Positions 11,374 to 25,107 are shown, counted from the first letter of the stretch. The stretch: 64,000 nt of DNA from Aristolochia californica (GCA_029961685.1 JARWKL010000015.1:17110801-17174800); one strand, 5' to 3'. The notes: generated from the letters alone by a model not told the origin. Numbers and translations are program-made.

Positions 11374-13859
11374 CGAGGCATTTTTATCTGAGTGTTGATT
11401 CCCAAACCATAAGTCATTTCTAACAAAAATTATGGCCATTACACATCATCAATCGATCAAAACAATAACGATGATCTATGATTGTTTGGTCCACTTTTTG
11501 TGAAATAGGCAAAAAGTGAGTTGTTTTTTACAAGTAAATATCCCACTGCACCTTAATTTGAGAGTTTAATTTTTTCTACTCAAAATTTTTGGATCACTAG
11601 GTCATTTGCATCTTCAACACGTTTCAGACATGCATATCCACCACATTTAAAACATGTTAGGATCAATTAGAAATCACTTTCTTATAAAATTCCACAATGG
11701 TATAAGGGATTGTACTAGTGGAATTACCCAAACATTGATAACAAAACTTTGGTGTCATTTTTAGTGCCTGAAATAAGTTTTTTCACTTACATTTTTTATA
11801 GTTTTCTATTTTTTGCATACATAAACTCTAAGATTTTCATTTTGTGGCAATCTATTTGCCTTATCTTTTTGTTTACGAGAAAGATAGGAGAGTGAAAACT
11901 CAAGTTTGGATTTGAAGAAAAATTGAATATCCAAAATGGAAATGCACAATTGCTGAGAGAGATAATTCCAAAAAGTTTCTGTGATTTTGTAGGTTGGTAA
12001 ACTCTTTTAGTTTTTTAAATATTGGGTTTTCCAATCGTCAGAATAGGGGAGCGAGGACTTTTTAACTGAGTGTTTACTCCCAAACCATAACTCATTTCTA
12101 GGAAAAATTATAGCCGTTACGCATCAATAATCGATCAAAACATTTACGATGATCTATGATTGTTAGATCCTCTTTTAGTAAAATAGGCAAAAAGTGGGTT
12201 GTTTGGCTCTATTAAATATCCGCACGTTAACTACAGAATTTAATTTTTTCTTCTGCTTGAAATTTTTGGATCATTAGGTCATTGGCATCTTCAACAAGTT
12301 TCAAGCATGCATATCCACCACATTTAAAACATGTTAGGATCAATTAGAAATCTCTTTCTTATAAAATTCCACCATCCTATAAGGGGTTGTACTAGTGGAA
12401 TTTCCCAAAAATGGATAACAAAACTTTGGTGTTCATTTTAAGTCCGTGAAATAATTTTTTTCACTTACTTTTATTTTATTTTTCAATTATTTACATACAT
12501 AAACTCCAAAATTTTCATTTTGTTGTGATCTATTTGCCTTATCTTTTTGTTTACAAGAAAAATGGGAGAGTGAAAACTCAAGTTTGGATTTGAAAAAAAG
12601 ATGAACATCCAAAATAAAAATGCCCAAATGCTGAGAGAGATTATTCCAAAAATTATCTATGATTTTTAAGGATGGTAAACACTTTTAGTTTTTTATATAT
12701 TGGGCTTTGCAATCATCGGAAGAGGGCGGGGGAAAGGCCTTTTTAACTGAGTGTAGATTCCCAAACCATAAACCATTTCTAACAAAAATTATAGCCATTA
12801 CACATCAATAATTGATCAAAACATTTATGATGATCAATGATTGTTAGGTCCGCCTTTTGTAAAATAGGCAAAAAGTGGGTTGTTTGGCTATGGTAAATAC
12901 CCCACCGCACATTCACTTGAGAATTTAATGTTTTCAACTCCTTGAAAATTTTTGATCATTAGGTCATTTGCATCTTCAACATGTTTCAGACATGCATATC
13001 CACCACATTTAAAACATGTTAGGATCAATTAGAAATCTCTTTCGTATCAAATTCCACCAAGCTATTAGGGGTTGTACTAGTGGAATTTTCTAACATGGAT
13101 AACAAAAGTTTGGCGTTCATTTTTAGTGCGTGAAATAATTTTCTTCACTTACATTTATTATAGTTTTATATTTTTTCCATAGATAAACTCTAAAATTTTC
13201 TTTTTTTTGTCATCTATTTGCCTTATCTTTTTGTTTACGAGAAAAATGGGAGAGTGAAAAGTCAAGTTTGGATTTGAAAAAAAATTGAACATCCAAAAAG
13301 GAAATTCAGAAGAGGTGAGAGAGATTATTCCAAAAATTATCTGTGGACTTTAAGGATTTTAAACTCTTTTAGTTTTTTATATATTGGGTTTTGCAATCAT
13401 CGAAAGAGGGGGGTGATGCATTTTTAACTGAGTGTTGACTCCAAAATCATAAATCATTTCTAACAAAACTTTTAGCTGTTACACAAAATTAATCGATCAA
13501 AACATTTATGATGATCGATGAATTTTAGGTCCGCTTTTTGTAAAATAGGCAAAACATGGGTTGTTTGGCTCTCGTAAATATCCCGCCGCACGTTATCTTG
13601 AGAATTTAATTTTTTCTACTCCTGAAAATTTTTGGATCATTAGGTCATTTGCTTCTTCAACATGTTTCAGGCATGCATATCCACCACATTTAAAACATGT
13701 TAGGATCCACTAAAAATCTCTTTCTTATAAAATTCCACCAAGCTATTAGGGGCCGTACTAGTGGAATTAACCAAACATGGATAACAAAAATTTGGTGTTA
13801 ATTTTTAGTGCGTGAAATAATTTTCTTCCCTTACATTTATTATAGTTTTCAATTTTTAG

Positions 13860-14580
13860 CTGATATAGTTTACAATTTTTTGCTTACATAAACTCTAAGA
13901 TTTTCATTTTGTTGTGATCTATTTGCCTTATGTTTTTGTTTACGAGAAAAAAACGAGAGTGAAAACTGAAATTTGGATTTGAAAAAAAATTGAACATCCA
14001 AAATGGAAATGCACAAATGCTGTGAGAGATAATTCAAAAAGTATCTGTGATTTTTAAGGATGGTAAATTCTTTTAGTTTTTTATATATTGGGTATTTCAA
14101 TCATCGGAAGAGGGGGGTCGAGGCCTTTTTAACTGAGTGGTGACTCCCAAACCATAAGTCACTTCTAACAAAAATTATAGCCGTTACACATCAATCAAAA
14201 TATTTACGATGATCTATAATTGTTAGGTCCGTTTTTTGTAAAATAGGCTAATAGTGGGTTGTTTGGCTCTGGTAAATATCCCACCGCATGTTTACTTGAG
14301 AATTTAACTTTTTCTACTCCTTCAAATTTTTGGATCATTAGGTCATTTGCATCTTTAACATGTTTCAGGCATGCATATCCACCTCATTTAAAACATGTTA
14401 GGATTAATTAGAAATTTCTTTCTTATAAAATTCCACCAAGCTATAGGGGTTGTACTTGTGGAATTTCCCAAACTTGGATAACAAAACTTTGGAGTTCATT
14501 TTTAGTGCGTGAAATAATTCTCTTAACTTACATTTATTATAGTGTTCAATTTTTTGCATACATAAACTCTAAAATTTTCA
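13860..14580 (+). repeat. Block duplication A, copy 2 (offset ~4.12 kb)
   Basis: Second copy of the block described at 9743-10460. It has the same extra CTGATATAG local duplication, the GAGTGGTGACTCCC variant and the CCTCATTTAAAAC / GGATTAATTAG variants. Confidence 0.7.
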
Positions 14581-16401
14581 TTTTGTTGCGATCTATTTTC
14601 CATATCTTTTTGTTTACGAGAAAAATATTAGAGAGAAAACTCAAGTTTGGATTTGAAAAAAAATTGAACATCCAAAATGGAAATGCACAAATGCTGAGAG
14701 CGATAATGCAAAAAGGTATCTGTGATTTTTAAGGATGGTAAACTCTTTTAGTTTTTTATATATTGGGTTTTGTAATCATTGGAAGAGGGGAGTCGAGGCC
14801 TTTTTAAATGAGTGGTGACTCCCAAACCATAAGTCTTTTCTAACAAAAAATATAGCCGTTGCACATCATTAATCGATCAAAACATTTACGATGATCGAAG
14901 ATTGTTAGGTCCGCTTTTTCTAAAATAGGCAAAAAGTGGGTTGTTTGGCTCTGGTAAATATCCCACCACATGTTAACTTGTGAATTTAATTTTTTCTACT
15001 CCTTGAAATGTTTGGATCATTAGGTCATTTGCTTCTTCAACATGTTTCAGGCATGCATATACACCACATTTAAAACATGTTAGGATCATTCAGAAACCTC
15101 TTTCTTATAAAATTCTACCAATCTATTAGGGGATGTACTAGTGGAATTTTCCAAACATGGATACCAAAACTTTGGTGTTCATTTTTAGTGCGTGAAATAA
15201 TTTTCTTCACTTCTATTTATTATAGATTTCAATTTTTTGCATACATAAACTCTAAAATTTTCATTTTGTTGTGATCTATTTGCCTTATCTTTTTGTTTAC
15301 AAAAACAAAATGGGATAGAAAACACAAGTTTGGAATTGAAAAAAAAATTCACGTCCAAAATGGAAATGGACAAATGCTAAGAGAGATAATGCCAAAAAGT
15401 ATCTGTGATTTTTAAGGATTATAAACACTTTTAGTTCTTCCTATATTGGGTTTTACAATTATAGGAAGAGAGGGGCGAGGCATTTCTAACTAAGTGTTGA
15501 CTCCCAAACCATAAGTCATTTTTAACAAAAATTATAGCCATTACATACAAGTAATCGATCAAAATAGTCAAAAAGAGGGTTGTTTGGCTCTAGTAAATAT
15601 CCCACTGCACGTTAACTTGAGAATTTAATTTTTTTCTACTCCATGAAATTTTTGGATGATTAGATCATTTGCATCTTCCACATGTTTCAGGCATGCATAT
15701 CCACCACAATTAAAACATATTAAGATCAATTAGAAATCTCTTTCTTATAAAATCCCACCAAGCTATTAGGGGTTGTACTAGTGGAATTTCCAGAACATAT
15801 ATAAGAAAACTCTGGTGTTAATTTTTAGTGCAAGAAATAATTTTCTTCACTTACATTTCTTTTAGTTTTCCATTTTTTGCATAAATAAACTCTCAAATTT
15901 TCATTTGGTTGCGATCTATTTGCTTTATCTTTTTGTTTACGAGAAAAATGGGAGAGTAAAAATTCAAGTTTGGATTTGAAAAAAAATTGAACATCCAAAA
16001 TGGAAATGCACAAATGCTTAGATAGATAATTTACAAAAGTATCTGTGATTTTAAAGGATTTTAAACTTATTTAGTTTTTTCTATATTTGGTTTTCCAATG
16101 ATAGGAAGAGGGGGGCGAGGCATTTTTTTCACTGAGTGTTGATTCCCAAACCATAAGTCATTTCTAAAAAAAGTTATGGCTGTTACACATCATTAATCGA
16201 TCAAAACATTTACGATGATCTATGATTGTTTGGTCGGCCTTTTGAAAAATAGGCAAAAAGTTGGTTGTTTGGCTTTGGTAAACATCCCACCACACGTTAA
16301 AATGTAAATTTAATTTTTTCAACTCCTTGAAATTTTTTTTATCACAAGGTCATTTGCATCTTCAACATGTTTCAGGGATGCATATCCACCACATTTAAAA
16401 C

Positions 16402-16792
16402 ATGTTAGGATCAATTAGAAATCTCTATCTTATAAAATTCCACCAACCTGTTAGGGGTTGTACTAGTGGAATTTCCCAAACATTGATAACAAAACTTTGG
16501 TGTTTATTTTTAGTGCGTGAAATAATTTTCTTCACTTACTTTTTTTATAGTTTTCTATTTTTTGCATACATAAACTCTAAGATTTTCATTTTGTTGTGAT
16601 CTATTTGCCTAATCTTTTTGTTTACGAGATAAATTGGAGAGTGAAAACACAGTGGGTTGTTTGGCTCTAGTAAATATCCCACCGCACGATAACTTGAGAA
16701 TTTAATTTTTTCTACTCCTAGAAATTTTTGGATCATTAGGTCATTTGCATCTTCAACATTTTTCAGGCATGCATATCCACCACATTTACAAC
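16402..16792 (+). repeat. Truncated monomer, ~390 bp
   Basis: The distance between successive TTAGGATCAATTAG anchors is about 390 bp here instead of about 683. At about 16651 the text passes from GGAGAGTGAAAACAC directly to AGTGGGTTGTTTGG, so about 290 bp including the TATATA segment, the G-run and half of the stem-loop are missing. Confidence 0.85.
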
Positions 16793-18000
16793 TTGTTAGG
16801 ATCAATTAGAAATCTCTTTCTGATAAAATTCCACCAAGGTATTAGGGGTTGTACTAATGACATTTTCCAAACAAGGATAACAAAACTTTGGTGTTCTTTT
16901 TTACTGCGTTAAATAATTTTCCTCACTTACATTTAGTATTGGTTTCATTTTTTTTCAAACTTAAACTCTAAAATTTTCATTTTGTTGTGATCTATTTGCC
17001 TTATCTTTTTATTTTTGAGAAAAATGGCAGAGGAAAAACTTGAGTTTGGATTTGAAAAAAAATTGAACATCGAAAATGGAAATGCACAAATGTTGAGAGA
17101 GATAATTCCAAAAAGTATCAGTGACTTTTAAAGATTGTAAACTCTTTTAGTTTATTATATATTGGGGTTTGCAATCATCGGAAGAGAGGGGGCGAGGCAT
17201 TTTTAGCTGAGTGTTGACTCCCAAACCATAAGCAATTTCTAACAAAAATTATAGTCGTAAAAAATCATTAATCGATAAAAAATTTTACGATGATCTATGA
17301 TTGTAAGGTCTGCTTTTTGTAAAAATAGGCAAAAAGTGGGTTGTTTGGCTCTGGTAAATATTCTTGCACACGATAACTTGAGAATTTAATTTTTTTCTAC
17401 TACAAATTTTTGGATCATTAGGTCATTTGCATCTTCAACATGTTTCAGGCATGCACATCCACCACATTTAAAACATGTTAGGATCAATTATAAATCTTTT
17501 TCTTATACAATTCCACCAAGCTATTTGGTGTTGTACTACTGGAATTTCCCAAACATGGTTAACAAAACTTTTGTGTTCATTTTAAGTGCGTGAAATAATT
17601 TTCTACACTTACATTTATTATAGTTTTCAATTTTTTTCATACATAAATTCTAAAATTTTCATATTGTTGTGATCTATTTGCCTTATCTTTTTGTTTACGA
17701 GAAAAATGGGAGACTCAAAACTCAAGTTTGGTTTTGAAAAAAAATTGAACATCCAAAATGGAAAAGCACAAATGCAGAGAGAGATAATTCCAAAAATAAT
17801 CTTTGATTTTTGAGATTTGTAAACTCTTTTAGTTTTTTATATATTGGGTTTCACAATCATTGGAACTGGGGGGGGGGGGGGGGGGTGCTAGCTTTTTTAA
17901 CATAGTGTTGAAACCCAAACCATAAGTCATTTATAATAAAAATAATAGCCGTTACACATCATTAATCGATCAAAAAATTTACGATGATCTATGATTGTTA
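16660..18000 (+). repeat. Block duplication B, copy 1 (offset ~6.85 kb)
   Basis: This segment shares private variants with 23515-24855. Examples are ACTCCTAGA with ACAACTTGTTAGG and GTACTAATGACATTT (16713 region against 23568 region), a CACACGATAACTTGAG box (near 17367 and 24217), and a long G-run in the next monomer (17868 and 24720). The offset is about 6.85 kb, or ten monomers. Confidence 0.75.
17868..17885 (+). repeat. G-run, 18 bases
   Basis: Uninterrupted G18 after CATTGGAACT at the monomer G-run site; its counterpart in block duplication B is the G31 at 24720. Confidence 0.9.
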
Positions 18001-20576
18001 GGTCCGATTTTTGTAAAATAGGCTAAAAGTGGGTTGTTTGGCATAGGTAAATATCCTACCGCATGTAAACTTGAGAATTTAATTTTTTCTACTCCTTGAA
18101 ATTTTTGGATCATTAGGTCATTTGCATCTTCAACATGTTTCAGGCATGCATATCTACCACATTTAAAACATGTTAGGATCAATTAGAAATCTCATTCTTA
18201 TAAAATTCTATCAAGCTATTAGGGGTTGTACTAGTGAAATTTCCCAAACATGGATAATAAAACATTGGTGTAAATTTTTTGTGCGTGAAATAATTTCTTC
18301 ACATACATTTATTATATTTTTCAATTTTTTGCATACATAAACTCTAAAATTTTCATTTTTTGTGGTCTATTTGACTTTTTTTTTGTTTATGAGAAAAATG
18401 GGAGATTGAAAACTCAAGTTTGGATTTGAAAAAAAATTGAACATCCAAAATGAAAATGCACAAATGCTAAGAGAGATAATTCCAAAAAGTATCTGTGATT
18501 TTTAAGGATTGTAAATTCATTTAGTTTTTTCTATATAGGGTTTTGCAATCATCGGAAGAGGGGGGCGAGGCATTTTTAATTGAGTTTTGACTCCAAAACC
18601 ATAAGTCATTTCTAAGAAAAATTATTGCAGTTACACATCATTAATCGATAAAAGCATTTACGATGATCTGTGATTGTTAGGACCGCTTTTTGTAAAATTG
18701 GCAAAAAGTGGGTTGTTTGGCTCTTGTAAATATCCCACCGCACGTTAACTTGAGAATTTAATTTTTTCTTCTCCTCAAAATTTTTGGATCATTAGGTCAT
18801 TTGCATCTTCAACATGTTTCGGCCATGCATATCCACCACATTTAAAACATGTTAGGATCAATTAGAAATATCTTTCTTATAAAATTCCATCAAGCTATTA
18901 GGGGTTGTACTAGTGGAATTTCCCAAACATGGATAACCAAACTGTGGTGTTTATTTTTACTGCATGAAATAAGTTTCTTCACTTACATTTGTTATAGTTA
19001 TCAATTTTTTTTATACATAAACCCTAAAATTTTCATTTTGTTGTGATCTATTTGCCTTATTTTTTTGTTTACGAGAAAAATGGGTGATTGAAAAGTCAAA
19101 TTTTGATATGAAAAAAAATTGAACATCCAACATGGAAATGCACAAATTCTTAGGGAGATAATTCCAAATAGTATCTGTGATTTTTCAGGATTGTAAACTC
19201 TTTTAGTTTTTTATATATTGGCTTTTGCAATCATCGGAAGAGAGGGCCGAGGCAGTTTTAACTATGTGTTGACTCCCAAACCTTATGTCATTTGTAACAA
19301 AAATTATAGCCATTACACATCATTAATTGTTCTAAACATTTATGATGATCTATGATTGTTAGGTCCGCTTTTTGTAAAATAGGCAAAAAGTGGGATGTTT
19401 GGCTCTGGTAAATATCCCACCGCATGTTAACTTGAGAATTTAATTTTTTCTACTCCTTGAAATTTTGTAGCATAAGGTCATATGCATCTTCAACATGTTT
19501 TAGGCATGCATATCCCCCACATTTAAAACATATTAGGATCAATTAGAAATCTCTTTTTCTTATAAAATTCGACCAAGTTATTAGGGGTTGTTCCAGTGGA
19601 ATTTCTCAAACATGGATAGCAAAACTTTGGCGTTCATTTTTAGTATGTGAAATAATTTTCTTTACTTACATTTATTATTGTTTTCAATTTTTTTCACACA
19701 TTAACTCTAAAATTTTCATTTTGTTGTGATCTATTTGCCTTATTTTTTTGTTTACAAGAAAAATGGGAAATTGAAAACTCATGTTTGGAATTGAAAAAAA
19801 ATTGAACATCCAAAATGGAAATGCACAAATGCTGAGAGAGATAATTCCAAAATTTTTTTATGATTTTTCAGGATTATAAAGTCTTTTAGTTTTTTATATA
19901 TTGGGTTTTTAACTGAGTGTTGACTCCCAAACCATAAGTCATTTCTAACAAAAATTATATTTGTTACACATCATTAATTGATCAAAACATTTACGAAGAT
20001 ATATGATTGTTAGGTCCGATTTTTGTAAAATAGGCAAAAAGTGGGTTGTTTGGCTCTAGTAAATATCCCACCGCACGTTAACTTGAAAATTTAATTTTTT
20101 CTACTCCTTGAAATTTTTGGATCATTTGGTCATTTGCATCTTCTACATGTTTCAGGCATGCATATCCACCACATTAAAAACATCTTAGGATCAATTAGAA
20201 ATATCTTTCTTATAAAATTCCACCAAGATATTAGGGGTTGTACTAGTGGAATATCCTAAACATGGATAACAAAACTTTAGTGTCCATTTTTAGTCCGTGA
20301 AATAATTTTCTTCACTTACATTTATTATTGATTTCAATTTTTTGCATACATAAACTCTAAAATTTTCATTTTGTTGTGATCTATTTGCCTTATTTTTTTG
20401 TTTACAAGAAGAATGGGAGATTGAAAACTCAAGTTTGGAATTGAAAAAAAATTGAACATTCGAAATGGAAATGCACAAATGCTGAGAGAGATAATTCCAA
20501 AAAATTTCTGTGATTTTTCAGGATTATGAAGTCTTTTAGTTTTTTATATATTCGGTTTTGTAATCATCGGAAGAGA

Positions 20577-20579
<3 letters not shown>

Positions 20580-20620
<41 letters not shown>
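20580..20620 (+). repeat. G-run, 41 bases (longest in window)
   Basis: Uninterrupted G41 following CGGAAGAGAGGA at the monomer G-run site. A run this long is rare in genomes and also hard to sequence and assemble, so its exact length is uncertain. Confidence 0.85.
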
Positions 20621-20621
<1 letters not shown>

Positions 20622-20973
20622 GTTGAGGGGAGGCATTTTTAATTGTGTGTTGACTCCCTAACCATAAGTCATTTCTAACAAAAATTATACCCGTTACACA
20701 TTTTTAATGGATCAAAATATTTACAATGATCTATGTTTGTAAGGTCCACTTTTTGTAAAATAGACAAAAAGTGGGTTCTTTGGCTTTGGCAAATATTCCA
20801 CCGCACGTTAACTTGAGAATTTAATTTTTTCTACTCCTAGAAATTTTTGGATCATTAGCTCATTTGCATCTTCAACATGTTTCAGGCATGCATATCCACC
20901 ACATTTACAACTTGTTAGGATCAATTAGAAATCTCTTTCTGATAAAATTCCACCAAGCTATTAGGGGTTGTAC

Positions 20974-20991
20974 TAGGGTTTAGGGTTTAGG
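20974..20991 (+). repeat. Interstitial telomere-type repeat, ~2.6 x TTTAGGG
   Basis: TAGGGTTTAGGGTTTAGG lies where other monomers read GTGGAATTTCCCAAAC after GTACTAG. About 16 bases have been replaced by plant-type telomere repeat, and the monomer then resumes with ATATGGATAA. I saw no other monomer with this. It could mark a break filled by telomere repeat or templated synthesis, or it could be chance extension of the preceding GGGGTTGTACTAG. Confidence 0.7.
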
Positions 20992-23514
20992 AATATGGAT
21001 AAAAACAATTTTGGTGTTCATTTTTAGTATGTGAGATAATTTTCTTCACGTACATTTATTAAAGTTTTCATTTTTTTGCATACATAAACTTTAACATTTT
21101 CATTCTGTTGTGATCTATTTGCCTTATCGTTTTGTTTACGAGAAAAATGGGTAGTGAAAACACGAGTCATGATTTGAAAAAAAATTGAACATCCAAAATT
21201 GAAATGCACAAATGATGAGAGAGATAATTCCAAAACGTATCTGTGATTTTTAAGGATTGTAAACTCTTTTAGTTTTTTATACATTGGGGTTTGCAATCAT
21301 CGGAAGAGGAAGGGGGGGGGAGGCGTTTTTAACAGAGTGATGACTCCAAAATAAAATATCATTTCTAAAAAAAATAATAGCCATTACACATCATAAATCG
21401 CTCAAAACATTTAAGATGATCCATGATTCTCACGTATGCTTTTTTGTAAAATAGACAAAAAGTGCGTTGTTTTGCTCTGGTAAATATCCTACCGCAAGAT
21501 AACTTGAGAATTTAATTTTTTCTTCTCCTTGAAATTTTTAGATCATTAGGTCATTTGCATCTTCAATATGTTTCAGGCATGCATATCCACCACATTTAAA
21601 ACATGTTAGGATCAATTAGAAATCTCTTTCTTATAAAATTCCACCAAGCTATTTGGGGTTGAACTAATGGAATTTCCCAAACATCGATAACAAAACTTTG
21701 ATGTTCATTTTTAGTGCCTGAAATAGTTTTCTTCACTTACATTTATAATAGTTTTCAATTTTTTTCATACATAAACTCTAAAATTTTCATTTTGTTGTGA
21801 TCTATTTGCCTTATCTTTTTTTACACAAGAAAAATGGGAGAGTGAAAACACAAGTTTGGATTTGAAAAGAAATACAACATCCAAAATAAAAATGCACAAA
21901 TGCTGAGAGAGATAATTCCAAAAGTTTCTGTCATTTTTAAGGATTGTAAACTTTTCTAGTTTTTTATATATTTGGTTTAGCAATCATCGGAAGAGGGGGG
22001 GAGAGGCATTTTTAATTGAGTGTTGACTCCAAAACCATAAGTCTTTTCTAAGAAAAATTATAGCCGTTACACATTGTTAATCAATCAAAACATTTATGAT
22101 GAACTATGATTGTTAGGTCTACTTTTTGTAAAATAGGCAAAAAGTGGTTTGTTTGGCTCTGGTAAGTATCCCACCTCACGTTAACAAGAGAATTTAATTT
22201 TTTCTATCTTTGAAAGTTTTGGATCATTTGGTCATTTGCATCATAAACATGTTTCATGCATGAATATCCACCACATTTAAAACATGTTAGGATCAATTAG
22301 AAATCTCTTTCTTACAAAATTCCACAAGGTTATTAGGGGTTGTAGTAGTGAAATTTCCCAAACATGGATAACAAAACTTTGGTGTTCATTTTTAGTGCGT
22401 GAAATAATTTTCTTCACTTACCTTTATTATAGTTTTCAATTTTTTTCATTCATAAACTCTAAAATTTTAATTTGGTTGTGAAGTATTTGCCTTATCTTTT
22501 TGTTTACGAGAAAAATGGGAGAGTGAAAACTCTAGTTTGGTTTTGAAAAAAAATTGAACATCGAAAATGGAAATTGAAAAATGCCGAGAGAGATAATTCC
22601 AAAAAGAATTTGTGATTTTTTAGGATTGTAAACTCTTTTAGTTTTTTATATATTGGGTTTTGCAATCATCAGAAGAGGGGGGGGAGGCATTTTAAACTGA
22701 GTGTTGACTCCCAAACCATAAGTTATTTCTAACAAAAATTATAGCTGTTACACATCATTAATTGACAGAAACTTTTATGATGATCTATGATTGTTAGGTC
22801 CTGTTTTTGTAAAATAGGCAAAAAGTGGGATGTTTGGCTCTGGTAAATATCCCACCGCACGTTAACTTGAGAATATAATTTTTTTGACTCCTTGAAATTT
22901 TTGGATCATTAGGTCATTTGCATCTTCAACATGTTTCAGGCATGCATATCCATCACATTTAAAACATGTCAGGATCAATTAGAAATGTTTTTCTTATAAA
23001 ATTCCACCAAGCTATTAGGGGTTGTTTAAGTGGAATTTCTCAAACATCGTTAAACAAGCTTTGATGTTCATTTTTAGTGCGTGAAATAATTTTCTTCACT
23101 AACATTTATTATAGTTTTCAATTTTTTACATACGTAAACTCTAAAATTTTCATTTTGTTGTGATCTATTTGCCTTATTTTTTTGTTTACGAGAAAAATGG
23201 AAGATTGAAAACTCAAGTTTGGATTTGATAAAAAATTGAAGACCCAAAATGGAAACACACAAATGCTGAGAGAGATTATTCTAGAAAGTATCTGTGATTT
23301 TTTTTGGATTGTAAACTCTTTCTAATTTTTTATATATTGGGTTATGCAATCATCGGAAGAGGGGCGAGACATTTTTAACTAAGTGTTGACTCCCAAACCA
23401 TAAGTCATTTCTAACAAAAATTATAGCCGGTACACATCTGTAATCGATCAAAACATTTACGATGATCTATGATTGTAAGGTCCACTCTTTGGAAAATACG
23501 CAAAAAGTGGGATG

Positions 23515-24719
23515 TTTGCCTCTGGCAAATATCCCACCGCATGCTAACTTGAGAATTTAATTTTTTCTACTCCTAGAGATTTTTGGATCATTAGGTCATT
23601 TTCATCTTCAACATGTTTCAGGCATGCATATCCACCACATTTACAACTTGTTAGGATCAGTTAGAAATCTCTTTCTGATAAAATTTCACCCAGCTATTAG
23701 GGTTTGTACTAATGACATTTCCCAGATTAGGATAACAAAACTTTGGTGTTCTTTTTTAGTGTGTTAAATAATTTTATTCACTTACATTTGTTATTTTTTT
23801 CATTTTTTTCAAACTTAAACTCTAAAATTTTCATTTTGTTGTGATCTATTTGCCTTATCTTTTTATTTACGAGAAAAATGGGAGAGAAAACTCGAGTTTG
23901 GATTTGAAAAAAAATTGAACATCGAAAATGGAAATGCACAAATGTTGAGAGAGATAATTCAAAAAAGTATCAGTGACTTTTAAGGATTGTAAACTCTTTT
24001 AGTTTATTATATATTGGGGTTTGCAATCATCGGAAGAGAGGGGGCGAGGCATTTTTAACTGAGTGTTGACTCCCAAACCATAAGTCATTTCTAACAAAAA
24101 TTATAGCCATTACAAAGCATTAATCGATCAAAAAATTTATGATGATCTATGATTGTAAGGTCCGCTTTTTGTAAAATAGGCAAAAAGTGGGTTGTTTGGC
24201 TTTGGTAAATATTCTAGCACACGATAACTTGAGAATTTAATTTTTTTCTACTCAAAATTTTTGGATCATTAGGTAATTTGCATCTTCAACATGTTTTGAC
24301 GCATGCAAATCCACCAAATTTAAAACATGTTAGGAACAATTATAAATCTTTTTCTTATAAAATTCCACCAAGCTATTTTGGGTTGTACTACTGGAATTTC
24401 CCAAACATGGTTAACAAAACTTTTGTGTTCTTTTTAAGTGCGTGAAATAATTTTCTACACTTACATTTATTATAGTTTTCAATTTTTTGCATACATAAAC
24501 TCTAAAATTTTCATATTGTTGTTATCTATTTGCCTTGTCTTTTTGTTTACGAGAAAAATGGGAGAGTGAAAACTCAAGTTTGGTTTTGAAAAAAAATTGA
24601 ACATCTAAAATGGAAATGCACAAATTCTAAGAGAGATAATTCCAAAAAAAATCTTTGATTTTTAAGGATTGTAAACTCTTTTAGTTTTTTATATATTGGG
24701 TTTCGCAATCATCGAAAGT

Positions 24720-24752
<33 letters not shown>

Positions 24753-24855
24753 AGCATTTTTAACGTAGTGTTGACACCCAAACCATAAGTCATTTCTATC
24801 AAAAATTATAGCAGTTACACATAATTTATCGATCAAAACATTTACGATGATCTAT
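23515..24855 (+). repeat. Block duplication B, copy 2 (offset ~6.85 kb)
   Basis: Second copy of the block at 16660-18000. It shares the ACTCCTAGA, ACAACTTGTTAGG, GTACTAATGACATTT and CACACGATAACTTGAG variants in the same order, followed by a monomer with a long G-run. Confidence 0.75.
24720..24750 (+). repeat. G-run, 31 bases
   Basis: Uninterrupted G31 at the monomer G-run site after CATCGAAAGT. Confidence 0.9.
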
Positions 24856-25107
24856 GATTGTTGGGTCCGCTTTTTGTAAAATAGGCAAAAAGTGGGTTGT
24901 TTGGCTTTGGTAAATATCCCACTGCACGTTAACTTAAAAATTTAATTTTTTCTACTCTTTTAAATTTTTGGATCATGAGGTCATTTGCATCTTCTACATG
25001 TTTCCGGCATGCATATCCACCACATTTAAAATATGTTAGGATCAATTAGAGATCTCTTTCTAATAAAATTCCACCAAGCTATTAGGGGTTGTACTATTGG
25101 AATTTCC

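Larger units (their letters stand above)
1..25107 (+). repeat. Satellite array, plus orientation, ~680-bp monomer
   Basis: This is a head-to-tail array of an AT-rich monomer of about 680 bp. The segment TTAGGGGTTGTAC recurs near 810, 1587, 2268, 2953, 3636, 4320 and 5000 and so on to the end of the block, with spacing close to 683 bp except where monomers are expanded or truncated. Other landmarks in fixed order are the AACATGTT/GCATGC palindromes, a CTAGTGGAATTTCC box, long A/T tracts, TATATATTGGGTTTTGC, a G-run, a GAGTGTTGACTCC box, ATTAATCGATCAAAAC and a 10-bp stem-loop. Neighbouring monomers look roughly 85-90% alike by eye. No gene is visible in the block. Recurrent short reading frames are the same monomer segment read repeatedly and are not treated as genes. 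The satellite family is not recognised; a centromeric, pericentromeric or subtelomeric role cannot be told from sequence alone. Confidence 0.97.

Noticed and set aside
1..25107. CRISPR-like array of repeats and spacers
   Set aside because: The repeated unit is the whole ~683-bp monomer with no short repeat/unique spacer structure, and the context is plant nuclear DNA.
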